Source: JBOFOR01 sp051654865 (lineage in GTDB: Bacteria > Bacillota > Clostridia > Peptostreptococcales > Peptostreptococcaceae). Taken from it: 64,000 nucleotides of DNA. Positions 34,998 through 43,562 of this stretch are shown here, piece by piece (position 1 is the first letter of the stretch; every line of letters begins with the position of its first letter). The DNA is taken from the NCBI GenBank assembly GCA_051654865.1, contig JBOFYV010000024.1, positions 103,068 to 167,067 on the forward strand, read 5' to 3'. Both the position numbers and the translations under genes were made by a program. The notes beneath the pieces were generated by a model that saw nothing but the letters and a program-made list of their open reading frames with translations, had not been told where the DNA came from and made no database searches.

Positions 34998-36030
34998 TCT
35001 ACCTCAATCAATAATTTTAATTTATTTAATAATAATGATAGTTATGCTACAAAAGTTTAATATATCGATGATCGGATTATTTAATGATTCAATCATAAAG
35101 TTTGCGATGAATTCAGTATTAGTATTATCACTAATTCCAATGTTAAAGTGTGGAATAGGTATGAATTTTGGAATGCCTATAGGGATATGTGCAGGATTAG
35201 TTGCTATGTGTGTAGCAATAGAGTTTAAAATGATAGGAATGAAAGGATTTTTAGTAAGTGTAGCATTAGCTACAATAATAGGAGTAGTTTTTGGATATTT
35301 ATATTCGTTAATATTAAATAAGCTAAAAGGTAAAGAAGAGGTAATTGGTATATTTTGTGGATACTCTTTTATATTTATGATGAATATATTTTGGAGCATA
35401 GCACCATTTAAAAATAGACAGATGCTTTATCCTATTGGGGGACAAGGCTTAAGACCTAAAATAAGTTTAGATAAATATTATCAATCAATACTAGATAATC
35501 TATGGGTAATAAAAATAGGAAAAATTCAAATACCTTTAGGAATACTACTGTTTATAGGTGTAGTATGTATACTTATAACTTGTTACTTTAAAACAAAATC
35601 AGGAGTAACTATGAAAGTAATATCTCAAAATCAAAAGTTTGCACAGGTATCAGGCGTAAATATAAATAAATATAGAACAATAGCTATAATATTATCAACT
35701 TCTATAGCAGCAGTAGGTATAATCGTATATTCTCAAAGTTACGGATTTATTCAGTTATATGATTCACCGCTTGGATTTTCATTTCCAGCAATATCGGCAA
35801 TATTAATAGGAGGGGCAACTAAGAAAAATGCAACAATATTAAATGCTTTAGTAGGAACTTATTTATTTCAAACCTGTTATTTATTATCAGTTCCTATAGC
35901 TAACGAAATGCTTATACCACAGTTAGCAGAAACACTACGTATGATAATAACAAACTTTATAATACTTTATGCATTTATATATGATAATAAGGAGGTTAGC
36001 TTATGGAAAAAACAAGAAAATTATTATTAA
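34984..36030 (+). CDS. ABC importer permease 1 (BPD_transp_2 family)
   Basis: 348 residues with about nine predicted helices. 'GMNFGMPIGICAGLVAMCVAIEFKMIGMKGFLVSVALATIIGVVFGYLYSLI' and 'VSGVNINKYRTIAIILSTSIAAVG' are typical of RbsC/YufP-type permeases for sugars and nucleosides. It overlaps the ATPase gene by 14 nt and permease 2 by 28 nt, so translation of the three is coupled. It forms the membrane channel as a heterodimer with permease 2. Confidence 0.88.
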   Translation: MRKTNLPQSIILIYLIIMIVMLQKFNISMIGLFNDSIIKFAMNSVLVLSLIPMLKCGIGMNFGMPIGICAGLVAMCVAIEFKMIGMKGFLVSVALATIIGVVFGYLYSLILNKLKGKEEVIGIFCGYSFIFMMNIFWSIAPFKNRQMLYPIGGQGLRPKISLDKYYQSILDNLWVIKIGKIQIPLGILLFIGVVCILITCYFKTKSGVTMKVISQNQKFAQVSGVNINKYRTIAIILSTSIAAVGIIVYSQSYGFIQLYDSPLGFSFPAISAILIGGATKKNATILNALVGTYLFQTCYLLSVPIANEMLIPQLAETLRMIITNFIILYAFIYDNKEVSLWKKQENYY

Positions 36031-37031
36031 ATAATATAGTTCCAATAACATTTTTTATACTATCAATACTTGCAATATCCATAGCTAATGTAAGTTATAA
36101 TTTTATAGCAAATGAACTTTATAGAAGGATTATAAGAAACATAATAATGGTTACTGCTTTAGTAATACCTATAATAGCAGGAATGGGGATTAACTTTTCT
36201 ATTATATTAGGAGCACTTAGCGCTCAATGTGCTATCATATTTGTAATAGATAAAGAGATATATGGAATAGCGGGATTTATAATAACCTTAATTATCAGTA
36301 TACTTATATCATTAATAGTAGGAAATGTCATAGGATACATAATTAATAAATCAAAAGGAAGAGAAATGATAACTAGTCTAGTGATTGGCCTTCTTGGGAC
36401 TAGTATATACAACTTAATATTTATGGTAGGGTATGGGAGTATTATAAAGCCAAAGAATTCATCTATAATGCTAAGTAATGGATTAGGTATACAAAGTATG
36501 GTGGATGTATTTAGATTAAAAGAAATAATATTAGAATATAAGTTTATACCTATATTATGTATTGTATTAGTAACATTATTGGTATTGTATTTATTAAACT
36601 CTAAATTTGGAAGTAAGTTAAAAGTAATAGGGGAAAATATGAATAATGCTTATGCACTAGGTATAGATGTAGATAAGAATAGAAGATATGCAATATTAAT
36701 ATCAACAGTATTAGCATCTATTGGTCAAATTATGTTTATATTAGATATAGGAACATTAAATGTGTACACAGGGCATTTAAATATAGATATATTTGCATCA
36801 GCAGCATTATTAGCAGGTGGGGCTACTATGTCAAAGGCAAATTTGAAAAATGTATTCATAGGAGTTGTATTATTTCATACGCTTTTTATAGTGTCGCCAT
36901 TAGCAGGGAAGCAGCTGTTTCAAAATGCAGCTTTAGGAGAGTACTTTAGAAGTTTTGTGGCTTATTCAACTATAGTGTTCTCATTGATTATGAATATTAA
37001 GAAAAATGATAGTACTAAAAGTGCAATTTAA
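36003..37031 (+). CDS. ABC importer permease 2 (BPD_transp_2 family)
   Basis: 342 residues, about nine helices, homologous in layout to permease 1: 'GMGINFSIILGALSAQCAIIF', 'LKVIGENMNNAYALGIDVDKNRRYAILISTVLASIGQIMF', 'FASAALLAGGATMSKANLKNVFIGVVLFH'. It is the last gene of the reductase-importer cassette. AAGGAGG lies 7 nt before the ATG, inside the end of permease 1. I see no strong terminator in the 270 bp that follow. Confidence 0.88.
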   Translation: MEKTRKLLLNNIVPITFFILSILAISIANVSYNFIANELYRRIIRNIIMVTALVIPIIAGMGINFSIILGALSAQCAIIFVIDKEIYGIAGFIITLIISILISLIVGNVIGYIINKSKGREMITSLVIGLLGTSIYNLIFMVGYGSIIKPKNSSIMLSNGLGIQSMVDVFRLKEIILEYKFIPILCIVLVTLLVLYLLNSKFGSKLKVIGENMNNAYALGIDVDKNRRYAILISTVLASIGQIMFILDIGTLNVYTGHLNIDIFASAALLAGGATMSKANLKNVFIGVVLFHTLFIVSPLAGKQLFQNAALGEYFRSFVAYSTIVFSLIMNIKKNDSTKSAI

Positions 37032-37113
37032 AATATATAAAAAGCAAAGGCAATAAAATAAAGATTTGAATCAATATTGAAAAAATTGAAAAATAATTAA
37101 AAAAGTATTGGAT

Positions 37114-37230
37114 AAGTACGTAATGTTTGTTGTATTGCGACGTAAAAATATTAAAAATATAAAAAGATAAAGTAACAATTATAAAGTGTATACTTGATAT
37201 CAAATATATAGTTTGTATTATTACGTACTT
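37114..37230. repeat. Separated inverted repeat AAGTACGTAA / TTACGTACTT
   Basis: AAGTACGTAA at 37114-37123 recurs inverted as TTACGTACTT at 37221-37230, 97 bp apart, in the gap before the FUSC gene. Each copy carries the self-complementary core TACGTA. It may be a pair of protein-binding sites; chance is possible. Confidence 0.35.
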
Positions 37231-37236
37231 AATGAA

Positions 37237-37266
37237 TTTTGAATAAAATTCAAAAAGTGATATAAT
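37237..37266 (+). promoter_or_regulatory. Promoter with overlapping palindrome upstream of the FUSC gene
   Basis: TTGAAT (37239-37244) and TATAAT (37261-37266) are 16 bp apart, a good sigma-A promoter about 36 bp before the GTG start. The -35 box lies in a palindrome TTTTGAAT-AAA-ATTCAAAA (37237-37255), a possible repressor site. Confidence 0.55.
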
Positions 37267-37302
37267 AATTATTATAATACAACTAAAAAGAGGTGAGACT
37301 AG

Positions 37303-39138
37303 GTGAAGAAACTTATAATATCAAAATCTATTATATTTTTAATAGTTATGGTTTTTATAAATGTATTTATAAAAATATTTGGAAGTTCAAATACATTAAT
37401 AGGAGTAACTGTTATAACTGCAACACTTATGTTTTTGGAGAGGGATTTAACTGTAGAGCCTATAAAAAACATACTTAAGCTTTTAGGAATTAATTTATTA
37501 CTAGGAGTACTATCGTTTTTAGCAGTACAAAATATTGTACTAGGTGTAATAATAAACTTTATTGCATTATTTATAGTAGGTTATTTATTTACTTATGATT
37601 TAAAGAAACCAATGTATATAGCCTTTGGATTACAATATTTATTTATGCTAAGTAAGCCAGTTACTATAGAAGAAATGCCAATAAGACTTTTAGCTTTAGC
37701 TTTTGGAGCTTTAGTTATAATGGCACCACAATTTTTAATTAATAAAAATAAACTTGAAAAAACTAGTAAGAGGATATTTATATCGACTTGTGACCAACTA
37801 TTAAGCAAAATCAATAAAATAAAAAATAAAGAAGATTTAACTGAAGTTAATTCAAATATAGAAAAAAATATTAATACATTAAAACAACTTCTTTATGACA
37901 ATCGAAAAGATAGATTTTATTTAACTGACAGGGCTATTGATATACTAAATATGGGTCTAGCATTAGAAAGAATAAGCTATGTTTTAGATAATTATGCATA
38001 CAGTATATCTGATACTAAAGAAGAGTCATTACAAGTAATGTATAGTGAAATTAAAAACTTAAAGGTTTATATAGAAAAAGAAGAATCAATAGAATATAAT
38101 ATAGATTTACATTCCATAAAAGATATAAGTTTATGTGAGTTTTATAATGTGCTAATAAATATACATGATTATTTTGATGAATATAAAAATCATAAGCATA
38201 ATTTTAATAAAGATATAGATTGCGGAAATATACAGGTACAAAAAGAATTTAATAAGAAAAACTTTAGCAAAGAATGTGTAAGATTTTCTTATGCTATAAA
38301 ATTAGCACTGGCAACTTCTATAGCAGGTTTTATAATGGATTATTTTAAATTATCAGAAGGAAGATGGATAATGTTCACAGTATTTTCTGTTATACAACCA
38401 TATTCAGAAAATTGTATTATAAAATCTAAAAAAAGAATACAAGGCACATTAATAGGTGGCGTAATAGTATTTATATTATTTTCTATAATAAAAGATGCAA
38501 GTTTAAGAGGGTTAGTAATAATATGTGCTGGATATTTAAGTGGATATGCTAAAGATTATAGAGATTCTATGATATGCAATACAATCTCGGCAATAGGTTC
38601 TGTAGCTATAATGGGAAGTGTTGGAGTATTATTATTAAATAGAATAATATTTGTATTACTAGGAATAGGAATAGGATTAGTAATAAATAAATATGTTCTT
38701 CCTTATGATACTAAAAAGGCATATAATTATTTGATTCAAATGTATGAAAATGTATCTACAGAAATGTTAAAAGAGACAAGGTTATCAGTACAAAATAAGA
38801 ATAATAGTTATAGAATGAAAAATCTATTATTGATACCAGCGTTAATAGAGGAAAAATTAGATTCAATGCAAATGAATAATGAAGAAGAACAAGAGTTTAT
38901 AAAGAAGAAAAAGAATTTAGCCAGTAATATATACAGTCTGTATGTAAATATAAATAGGAACAACATAAAAGATGATCAAGTAAAAAATATATTGCAAAGA
39001 ACTAATTGCATTTCAGAAGTTGAAGAAGCTAAATATTTAATAAATAATACAGAAGATATGGCAAGTAAGGTTGCTTGTAAAAATATCTTACAAATAAAAA
39101 ATATTTTAGGAAAAGATAAAAATAAGGTAACAGTATAA
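37303..39138 (+). CDS. FUSC family membrane protein (aromatic acid exporter-like)
   Basis: 611 residues. Residues 8-150 contain about six helices, followed by a cytoplasmic helical region of about 180 residues, a second helix cluster near 330-470 ('LATSIAGFIMDYFKLSEGRWIMFTVFSVIQPYSENCIIKSKKRIQGTLIGG') and a charged C-terminal domain. This 'half - soluble - half - soluble' layout and the 'KRIQGTLIGG' motif are typical of the FUSC/ArAE family, related to the AaeB p-hydroxybenzoate exporter and YccS. The start is GTG at 37303 with AGAGGTGA upstream. The substrate is unknown. Confidence 0.85.
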   Translation: MKKLIISKSIIFLIVMVFINVFIKIFGSSNTLIGVTVITATLMFLERDLTVEPIKNILKLLGINLLLGVLSFLAVQNIVLGVIINFIALFIVGYLFTYDLKKPMYIAFGLQYLFMLSKPVTIEEMPIRLLALAFGALVIMAPQFLINKNKLEKTSKRIFISTCDQLLSKINKIKNKEDLTEVNSNIEKNINTLKQLLYDNRKDRFYLTDRAIDILNMGLALERISYVLDNYAYSISDTKEESLQVMYSEIKNLKVYIEKEESIEYNIDLHSIKDISLCEFYNVLINIHDYFDEYKNHKHNFNKDIDCGNIQVQKEFNKKNFSKECVRFSYAIKLALATSIAGFIMDYFKLSEGRWIMFTVFSVIQPYSENCIIKSKKRIQGTLIGGVIVFILFSIIKDASLRGLVIICAGYLSGYAKDYRDSMICNTISAIGSVAIMGSVGVLLLNRIIFVLLGIGIGLVINKYVLPYDTKKAYNYLIQMYENVSTEMLKETRLSVQNKNNSYRMKNLLLIPALIEEKLDSMQMNNEEEQEFIKKKKNLASNIYSLYVNINRNNIKDDQVKNILQRTNCISEVEEAKYLINNTEDMASKVACKNILQIKNILGKDKNKVTV

Positions 39139-39175
39139 TTTATAAGAATTGTTTTTGAGAGTTAATTAAATACTA

Positions 39176-39215
39176 TAGAAAAAAGATGTAACTAGAAAAT
39201 TACATCTTTTTTCTA
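39176..39215. terminator. Bidirectional terminator
   Basis: Perfect 16-bp arms 39176-39191 and 39200-39215 (TAGAAAAAAGATGTAA and complement) between convergent genes. Confidence 0.9.
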
Positions 39216-39235
39216 TATAAGGACCTCAATTTAGT

Positions 39236-40561
39236 TTATAAATTAGAAGATTTTGAGTTATATTTATTCACAAAATAGTATAGAGGTAAACCTACTAATG
39301 CTATGGCCAAACCAAGTAAAGCATTAGTAGTTTGAGTAATTAGTGTACTGAACACAACATATCCTCCACCAAGTATAGCAACTAATGGAATAACAGGATA
39401 TAGAGGTACTTTATAAGGTCTTTCTAGATTAGGTTCTTTGCTTCTTAGGATTATAACTCCTACGAATGTAAGGATATAGAATATCCAAATAACAAATACA
39501 GGAACATCAGTTAATAATCCAAAGTTTTGAGTTAAAGAATATAAAGCCCCAACAAAACTCATTACCCAAATAGCATTACCAGGAGCTTGTGCTTTATTAG
39601 TTTTAGAAACGAAAGGTATATTGTTCTCTACTGCAAGAGCATATAAAGTTCTAGGTCCAGTAAGAATTAATGCATTTAATGTACCAAATATTGATATTGC
39701 TATACCTGCAGTTATAAATCTAGCACCAGTTGGGCCAAAGATTACATTAGCAACCTCAGAGGCTGGAGATTCAGATTTAGCTAAAACATCAGCAGGTAAT
39801 ACCCAAACATAAGCTATGTTTATAGCTATATACACTAGTGTAACAGTTGTTAAACCAATAACTAAAGCTTTTGGTAAATCTTTCTTAGGATTTTTCATTT
39901 CACCAGCTAAGTTCCCTGCACTTAACCAACCTTCATAAGCAAATAATACCCCAAGTAATGCAGCACCTAATCCAGTTGCTAAGTTTATATCCGGATTAGT
40001 AATAGGATATAAACTAGTAGAAATACTACCTTCTCCTTTTACGAAACCTAATAAAATAATTAAAAATAATGGAACTAATTTACATACTGTTGATACAGTT
40101 TGTATAGTACCACCAGCTTTTGAACCTAAAGTATTAGCAAATCCAAGTAATAATATGATTCCAACTCCTATTATAGGCACTACTGAATCATTAACACCTA
40201 GTAGTGCAGCAAAATTGCTAGCAAATATATAACCAAGTGCAGCTATAAGTCCTGGGTAGTATAAAATAGATAACATCCACCCTGTTAAAAATCCAACCTT
40301 ATCTCCATAAATCCTTTTTAAATAAACTACCATTCCCCCAGTTTCAGGTATAGCAGCAGCAAGTTCTGCAGATGTAAGTCCTGCGGCTATAGTTAATATA
40401 CCAGCTAAAGCCCAAGCAATAATTCCAAGTCCAGGTGCTCCAGTTGCAGTAAATACAGCATTTGCTTTAAAGAATACACCAGAACCAATTACTATACCAA
40501 CAACAGTAGATAGTGCTGCAAATAATCCAAGGCTTTTTTTCAGGTTATTTTGATTACTCAT
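39236..40561 (-). CDS. APC family amino acid permease (LAT/SteT-like)
   Basis: 441 residues with twelve predicted helices. 'LGLFAALSTVVGIVIGSGVFFKANAVF' carries the unwound GSG segment that binds the amino-acid carboxyl group in TM1, and 'GVLFAYEGWLSAGNLAGEMKNPKKDLPKALVIG' is the TM6-7 signature of the LAT branch. SteT of B. subtilis, a serine/threonine exchanger, is the closest type I recall. It is monocistronic; GGAGGT is 8 nt before ATG. No T-box or other leader is visible in the 262 bp upstream. Confidence 0.88.
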   Translation of the reverse strand: MSNQNNLKKSLGLFAALSTVVGIVIGSGVFFKANAVFTATGAPGLGIIAWALAGILTIAAGLTSAELAAAIPETGGMVVYLKRIYGDKVGFLTGWMLSILYYPGLIAALGYIFASNFAALLGVNDSVVPIIGVGIILLLGFANTLGSKAGGTIQTVSTVCKLVPLFLIILLGFVKGEGSISTSLYPITNPDINLATGLGAALLGVLFAYEGWLSAGNLAGEMKNPKKDLPKALVIGLTTVTLVYIAINIAYVWVLPADVLAKSESPASEVANVIFGPTGARFITAGIAISIFGTLNALILTGPRTLYALAVENNIPFVSKTNKAQAPGNAIWVMSFVGALYSLTQNFGLLTDVPVFVIWIFYILTFVGVIILRSKEPNLERPYKVPLYPVIPLVAILGGGYVVFSTLITQTTNALLGLAIALVGLPLYYFVNKYNSKSSNL

Positions 40562-40823
40562 AATTTCTACCTCCTTATTCGAAAATAATGTTTTGAAAAT
40601 TTATAATATTAGGATAATTATAGTATTTTTAATTTAGAAAATAAAGTGGAAATACAAAGTTTTATATAAATATTTTATTTTATTAAACAAAATATTAATA
40701 ATATGTTAATTTTATTAAGGAAGTATTAAAAGTATTAAAGATGTAAGCAAAATAAAAATAAAATATATAGCATAGAGTACAAGTATAAAAGAATAATTAT
40801 ATGTATAAGTGGGAGGGGTATGT

Positions 40824-41393
40824 ATGAAAAGAGGTAAAAGAAAAATTAATGAAGTTTTGATAAACTCATTTTATAGTATACTAAAGATAACACCTAAACA
40901 TAATTTAGAAGAGTACTTTAAACTGATGGGATTAAAAAATAATCAGGGCAAATATCCTATACAAACTAAGATTAAAGACGGAGAAAAAGGAGACTTATAC
41001 TTTATAAAAGTACCTAATGGATTAAAGTTTGAAGATTTTATAAAGCATGAAGTTATTTTAGAAAAATTTTACAACAGTTCAATAGAAATGAACTGGGACG
41101 GGGGTCTTTTGACTATAGAAATGTATGAACATTCTAGTAAGTATAATCTTGAAAAATTTTTTATAAATGCAGGATTAAAAAATAAAGCGAACCATTATCC
41201 TAAACAAATAAAAGTAATAGAAGGTGAAATAAATGATGGAAAAAGAAAACAAACTTGTTATATGTCTTTTCCAGATGGGTTAGTATTAGAAGATTTTATA
41301 CAATATAAATCTCAGTTAGAGAACAGATACAATGCAAATGTTGATATAGAATATGTTGAAGGATATATAAAAATAGATTTTGCAGAGAAGTAA
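40824..41393 (+). CDS. Two-copy tandem-domain protein of unknown function
   Basis: 189 residues made of two copies of one domain of about 75 residues. Copy 1 (about 27-104) has 'NLEEYFKLMGLKNNQGKYP', 'VPNGLKFEDFIKHEVILEKFYN' and 'IEMNWDGGLLTIEM'. Copy 2 (about 109-189) has 'NLEKFFINAGLKNKANHYP', 'FPDGLVLEDFIQYKSQLENRYN' and 'VDIEYVEGYIKIDF'. The pattern recalls the region ahead of the ATPase in FtsK/SpoIIIE-like translocases of integrative elements, but no ATPase is present; this comparison is weak. ATG 40824 is chosen because GGGAGGGG lies 6 nt upstream. It may be co-transcribed with the M15 peptidase 56 nt downstream. Confidence 0.6.
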   Translation: MKRGKRKINEVLINSFYSILKITPKHNLEEYFKLMGLKNNQGKYPIQTKIKDGEKGDLYFIKVPNGLKFEDFIKHEVILEKFYNSSIEMNWDGGLLTIEMYEHSSKYNLEKFFINAGLKNKANHYPKQIKVIEGEINDGKRKQTCYMSFPDGLVLEDFIQYKSQLENRYNANVDIEYVEGYIKIDFAEK

Positions 41394-41449
41394 CAAAAAG
41401 TGACAAAAAACTATATATTATATAAAGTATATAAATGAGGTGATATATA

Positions 41450-42208
41450 GTGAGTAGTGATTTAAATACATTACATCCATATGTAAAGTTCTTAGCAAAT
41501 AAATTTTTAGAAAAATGTAGACAGGAAAATTTTCCTGTAGCAATATATTTCACATATAGGACTATAAAAGAACAAGATGAATTATATGCAAAAGGAAGAA
41601 CAACAAAAGGACCTAAGGTAACCAATGCAAGAGGTGGCTACTCATATCATAATTATGGTTTAGCATTTGATGCAGCCCCACTAGTTAATGGGAAAATAGA
41701 CTGGAACAATGAGAGTCTATTTAAAAAAATGGGGCAAATTGGAGAGTCTGTAGGATTAGAGTGGGGTGGAAATTGGAAATCATTTAAAGATACACCTCAT
41801 TTTCAATGGACAGGAGGATTAACAGTCAGAGAATTACTCGCAGGTAAAAGACCTGTAGCCCCTGATAATTTTGAAGTTAGAAAGGATGAAAGTAATACAC
41901 CTGATATTAACTATGTAAGTTTATTAAAGTTAAAAGATATAAAATCTTTTCAAAAGAATATGGGCTTACAAGTTGATGGTATAATAGGCCCAAAAACGAA
42001 GGAAGTTATAAATAAGATCCTTAAGATGCCTAAGTTAAAAAAAGGTGATAATAATATAGTGGTAAGATATCTTCAATATAGATTATATGTAGATATAGAT
42101 GGCGATTTTGGAGTTAAAACAGAAAAAGCATTGAAAGCTTGGCAACAAAAGAATAAATTAGATGTAAATGGTATGTGTAGTGAAAAAGAATGGGATATTT
42201 TAATATAG
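41450..42208 (+). CDS. M15 family peptidoglycan peptidase with peptidoglycan-binding domain
   Basis: 252 residues. Residues 1-135 are an M15-type L,D- or L-alanoyl-D-glutamate peptidase: 'FTYRTIKEQDELYAKGR', zinc ligands His and Asp in 'YSYHNYGLAFDAAP', and His in 'DTPHFQW'. Residues 160-252 contain one full PG_binding_1 domain ('GDNNIVVRYLQYRL', 'DIDGDFGVKTEKALKAWQQKNKLDVNG') after a degenerate first copy ('FQKNMGLQVDGIIGPKTKEVI'). This is the layout of CwlK and phage endolysins such as Ply500/PlyP35. No signal peptide and no holin are seen. The start is GTG with GAGGTGAT upstream. Confidence 0.85.
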   Translation: MSSDLNTLHPYVKFLANKFLEKCRQENFPVAIYFTYRTIKEQDELYAKGRTTKGPKVTNARGGYSYHNYGLAFDAAPLVNGKIDWNNESLFKKMGQIGESVGLEWGGNWKSFKDTPHFQWTGGLTVRELLAGKRPVAPDNFEVRKDESNTPDINYVSLLKLKDIKSFQKNMGLQVDGIIGPKTKEVINKILKMPKLKKGDNNIVVRYLQYRLYVDIDGDFGVKTEKALKAWQQKNKLDVNGMCSEKEWDILI

Positions 42209-42232
42209 GATAATTAAATAATATATATACAG

Positions 42233-42277
42233 TAATACAATACCCTATCTAATATAAACAGAGTGGGTATTGTATTA
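42233..42277 (+). terminator. Hairpin downstream of the M15 peptidase gene
   Basis: Perfect 13-bp arms 42233-42245 and 42265-42277 (TAATACAATACCC and complement); the T tract after it is poor, so termination is likely but not certain. Confidence 0.55.
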
Positions 42278-42421
42278 AGCATATAACCAAATAGAAAAAG
42301 GATATAAATTAAATACTAACATTACAAATAGATAAATAAATGTGCTACAATAAACCTAAGGATAGAGGACTGATTATGTAAAAACATCTAAGTAAACTTA
42401 AAACTTAAGGGGGAATTTTAG

Positions 42422-42595
42422 ATGAAAAGTAAATTAATAAAGGAATTACATAGTGTAAATATTTATAGACACCCAGTAAATAGAAAAAAACTAGAAGTAC
42501 TTAAAACATCAGAAATAATTAACATTTGGTATGACTATTTTAATAAACCAAATGAAACGCAAAATGAAGAACAATTAGCAACCGAAGAAGCTTAA
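42422..42595 (+). CDS. 57-residue basic protein, possibly FbpA-like
   Basis: 57 residues: a Lys-rich N-terminal helix 'MKSKLIKELHSVNIYRHPV', a turn, then 'KKLEVLKTSEIINIWYDYF' and an acidic tail ending in 'ATEEA'. It is supported by AAGGGGGA 8 nt before the ATG and by a terminator just after it. The spacing of 'LIK.L....IY', 'L..L..SE' resembles the short Fur-regulated basic protein A (FbpA) family, but the match is by eye and weak. It stands alone between the M15 peptidase and a pentapeptide protein. Confidence 0.5.
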   Translation: MKSKLIKELHSVNIYRHPVNRKKLEVLKTSEIINIWYDYFNKPNETQNEEQLATEEA

Positions 42596-42615
42596 ATATA
42601 TAGATAGAATAAATG

Positions 42616-42657
42616 GACCCTCTATATGTGAATAAAACACGTATAGGGGGCTTTTAT
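42616..42657 (+). terminator. Rho-independent terminator of the small-protein gene
   Basis: Arms 42617-42630 and 42638-42650 (CCCTCTATATGTG / CACGTATAGGGGG with G-U pairs), then CTTTTAT. Confidence 0.75.
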
Positions 42658-42759
42658 ATAGTATAAAACCGTAATGGACTTGTTATAGATAAGATTATAT
42701 GTTAACATTAGAAATACTTGCTAAAGCTAAAATAAATAGTAATAGACAATGGAGGACTA

Positions 42760-43416
42760 ATGAATAATAAACCAAAAACAGAAATGGGATTAAAATATAA
42801 TAAAGCTAAAAAAATGGATAAAAATTTTATGTACCAAGATTTAAAGAGAAGTAACTGCTATAATACAGATTTTTCAAATTCAAATTTTAACTTCACAAGC
42901 CTTAGAGGTGCACACTTTAAATCATGTAATTTTTATGGATGTAGCTTTAAATCAGCTGAAATAATTGGAGCAAACTTAAAAAGAAGTAAATTTAAAAATG
43001 CCAAAATTGAAGATACGGTATTTGATGGTGTAAATTTAGAAGAAGTAGATTTTATAGGTGCTAAGTTTAAAAATGTAATATTTGTAAACACAGATATAAC
43101 TAAAGCGAAAAACTTAGATATAAGTTCATCTCAAATAAAAGTACTTGAAACAATGCCTCAATTAGATATGAGTGAGAGATTAGAAAAAGCAATAAAATCT
43201 GCAATGGAAAATAAATATGTGAAAAAATCAAGGACATTAGATACTAAAGATGGTGGAATAAATACAATAAGTATAATGATACTATTAGATAAGTTTAAAG
43301 AGAAGCAATTAATAGATGGACTTATATTAATAGGAGAAAAAATGGACAAAGAGTTTTGCACACTAAGTTATATTATAAAAAACTTAGAATCATACAAATC
43401 TCAGGGATTACTATAA
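42760..43416 (+). CDS. Pentapeptide repeat protein
   Basis: 218 residues. Residues 30-115 are pentapeptide repeats of the A(D/N)LXX type: 'NTDFSNSNFNFTSLRGAHFKSCNFYGCSFKSAEIIGANLKRSKFKNAKIEDTVF' and on, giving a right-handed quadrilateral beta helix. Residues 120-218 are helical and unrelated to repeats I know ('MPQLDMSERLEKAIKSAMENKYVKKS', 'LDKFKEKQLIDGLILIGEKMDKEFCTLSYIIKNL'). Some such proteins protect DNA gyrase by mimicking DNA (Qnr, MfpA), but most have no known role. GGAGGA lies 4 nt before ATG. It is monocistronic. Confidence 0.85.
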   Translation: MNNKPKTEMGLKYNKAKKMDKNFMYQDLKRSNCYNTDFSNSNFNFTSLRGAHFKSCNFYGCSFKSAEIIGANLKRSKFKNAKIEDTVFDGVNLEEVDFIGAKFKNVIFVNTDITKAKNLDISSSQIKVLETMPQLDMSERLEKAIKSAMENKYVKKSRTLDTKDGGINTISIMILLDKFKEKQLIDGLILIGEKMDKEFCTLSYIIKNLESYKSQGLL

Positions 43417-43430
43417 TTTTATATAGAATA

Positions 43431-43478
43431 AATAAAATACTCTACTTAATAACTAATTAGGTAGGGTATTTTATTTTA
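43431..43478 (+). terminator. Rho-independent terminator
   Basis: 15-bp arms 43431-43445 and 43461-43475 (AATAAAATACTCTAC / GTAGGGTATTTTATT, one G-U pair). Confidence 0.85.
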
Positions 43479-43562
43479 ATGTAGAATAAATAAGTAAGAA
43501 TCAAAATAGGTTACCTATCATACTTTAAAGTATAAACTACAAAAATATAATGGGGGGATATG

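Noticed and set aside
40824..42595. Possible prophage or integrative element remnant
   Set aside because: Apart from an endolysin-like peptidase and a module vaguely like part of FtsK-type proteins, there is no integrase, relaxase, capsid gene or attachment repeat.
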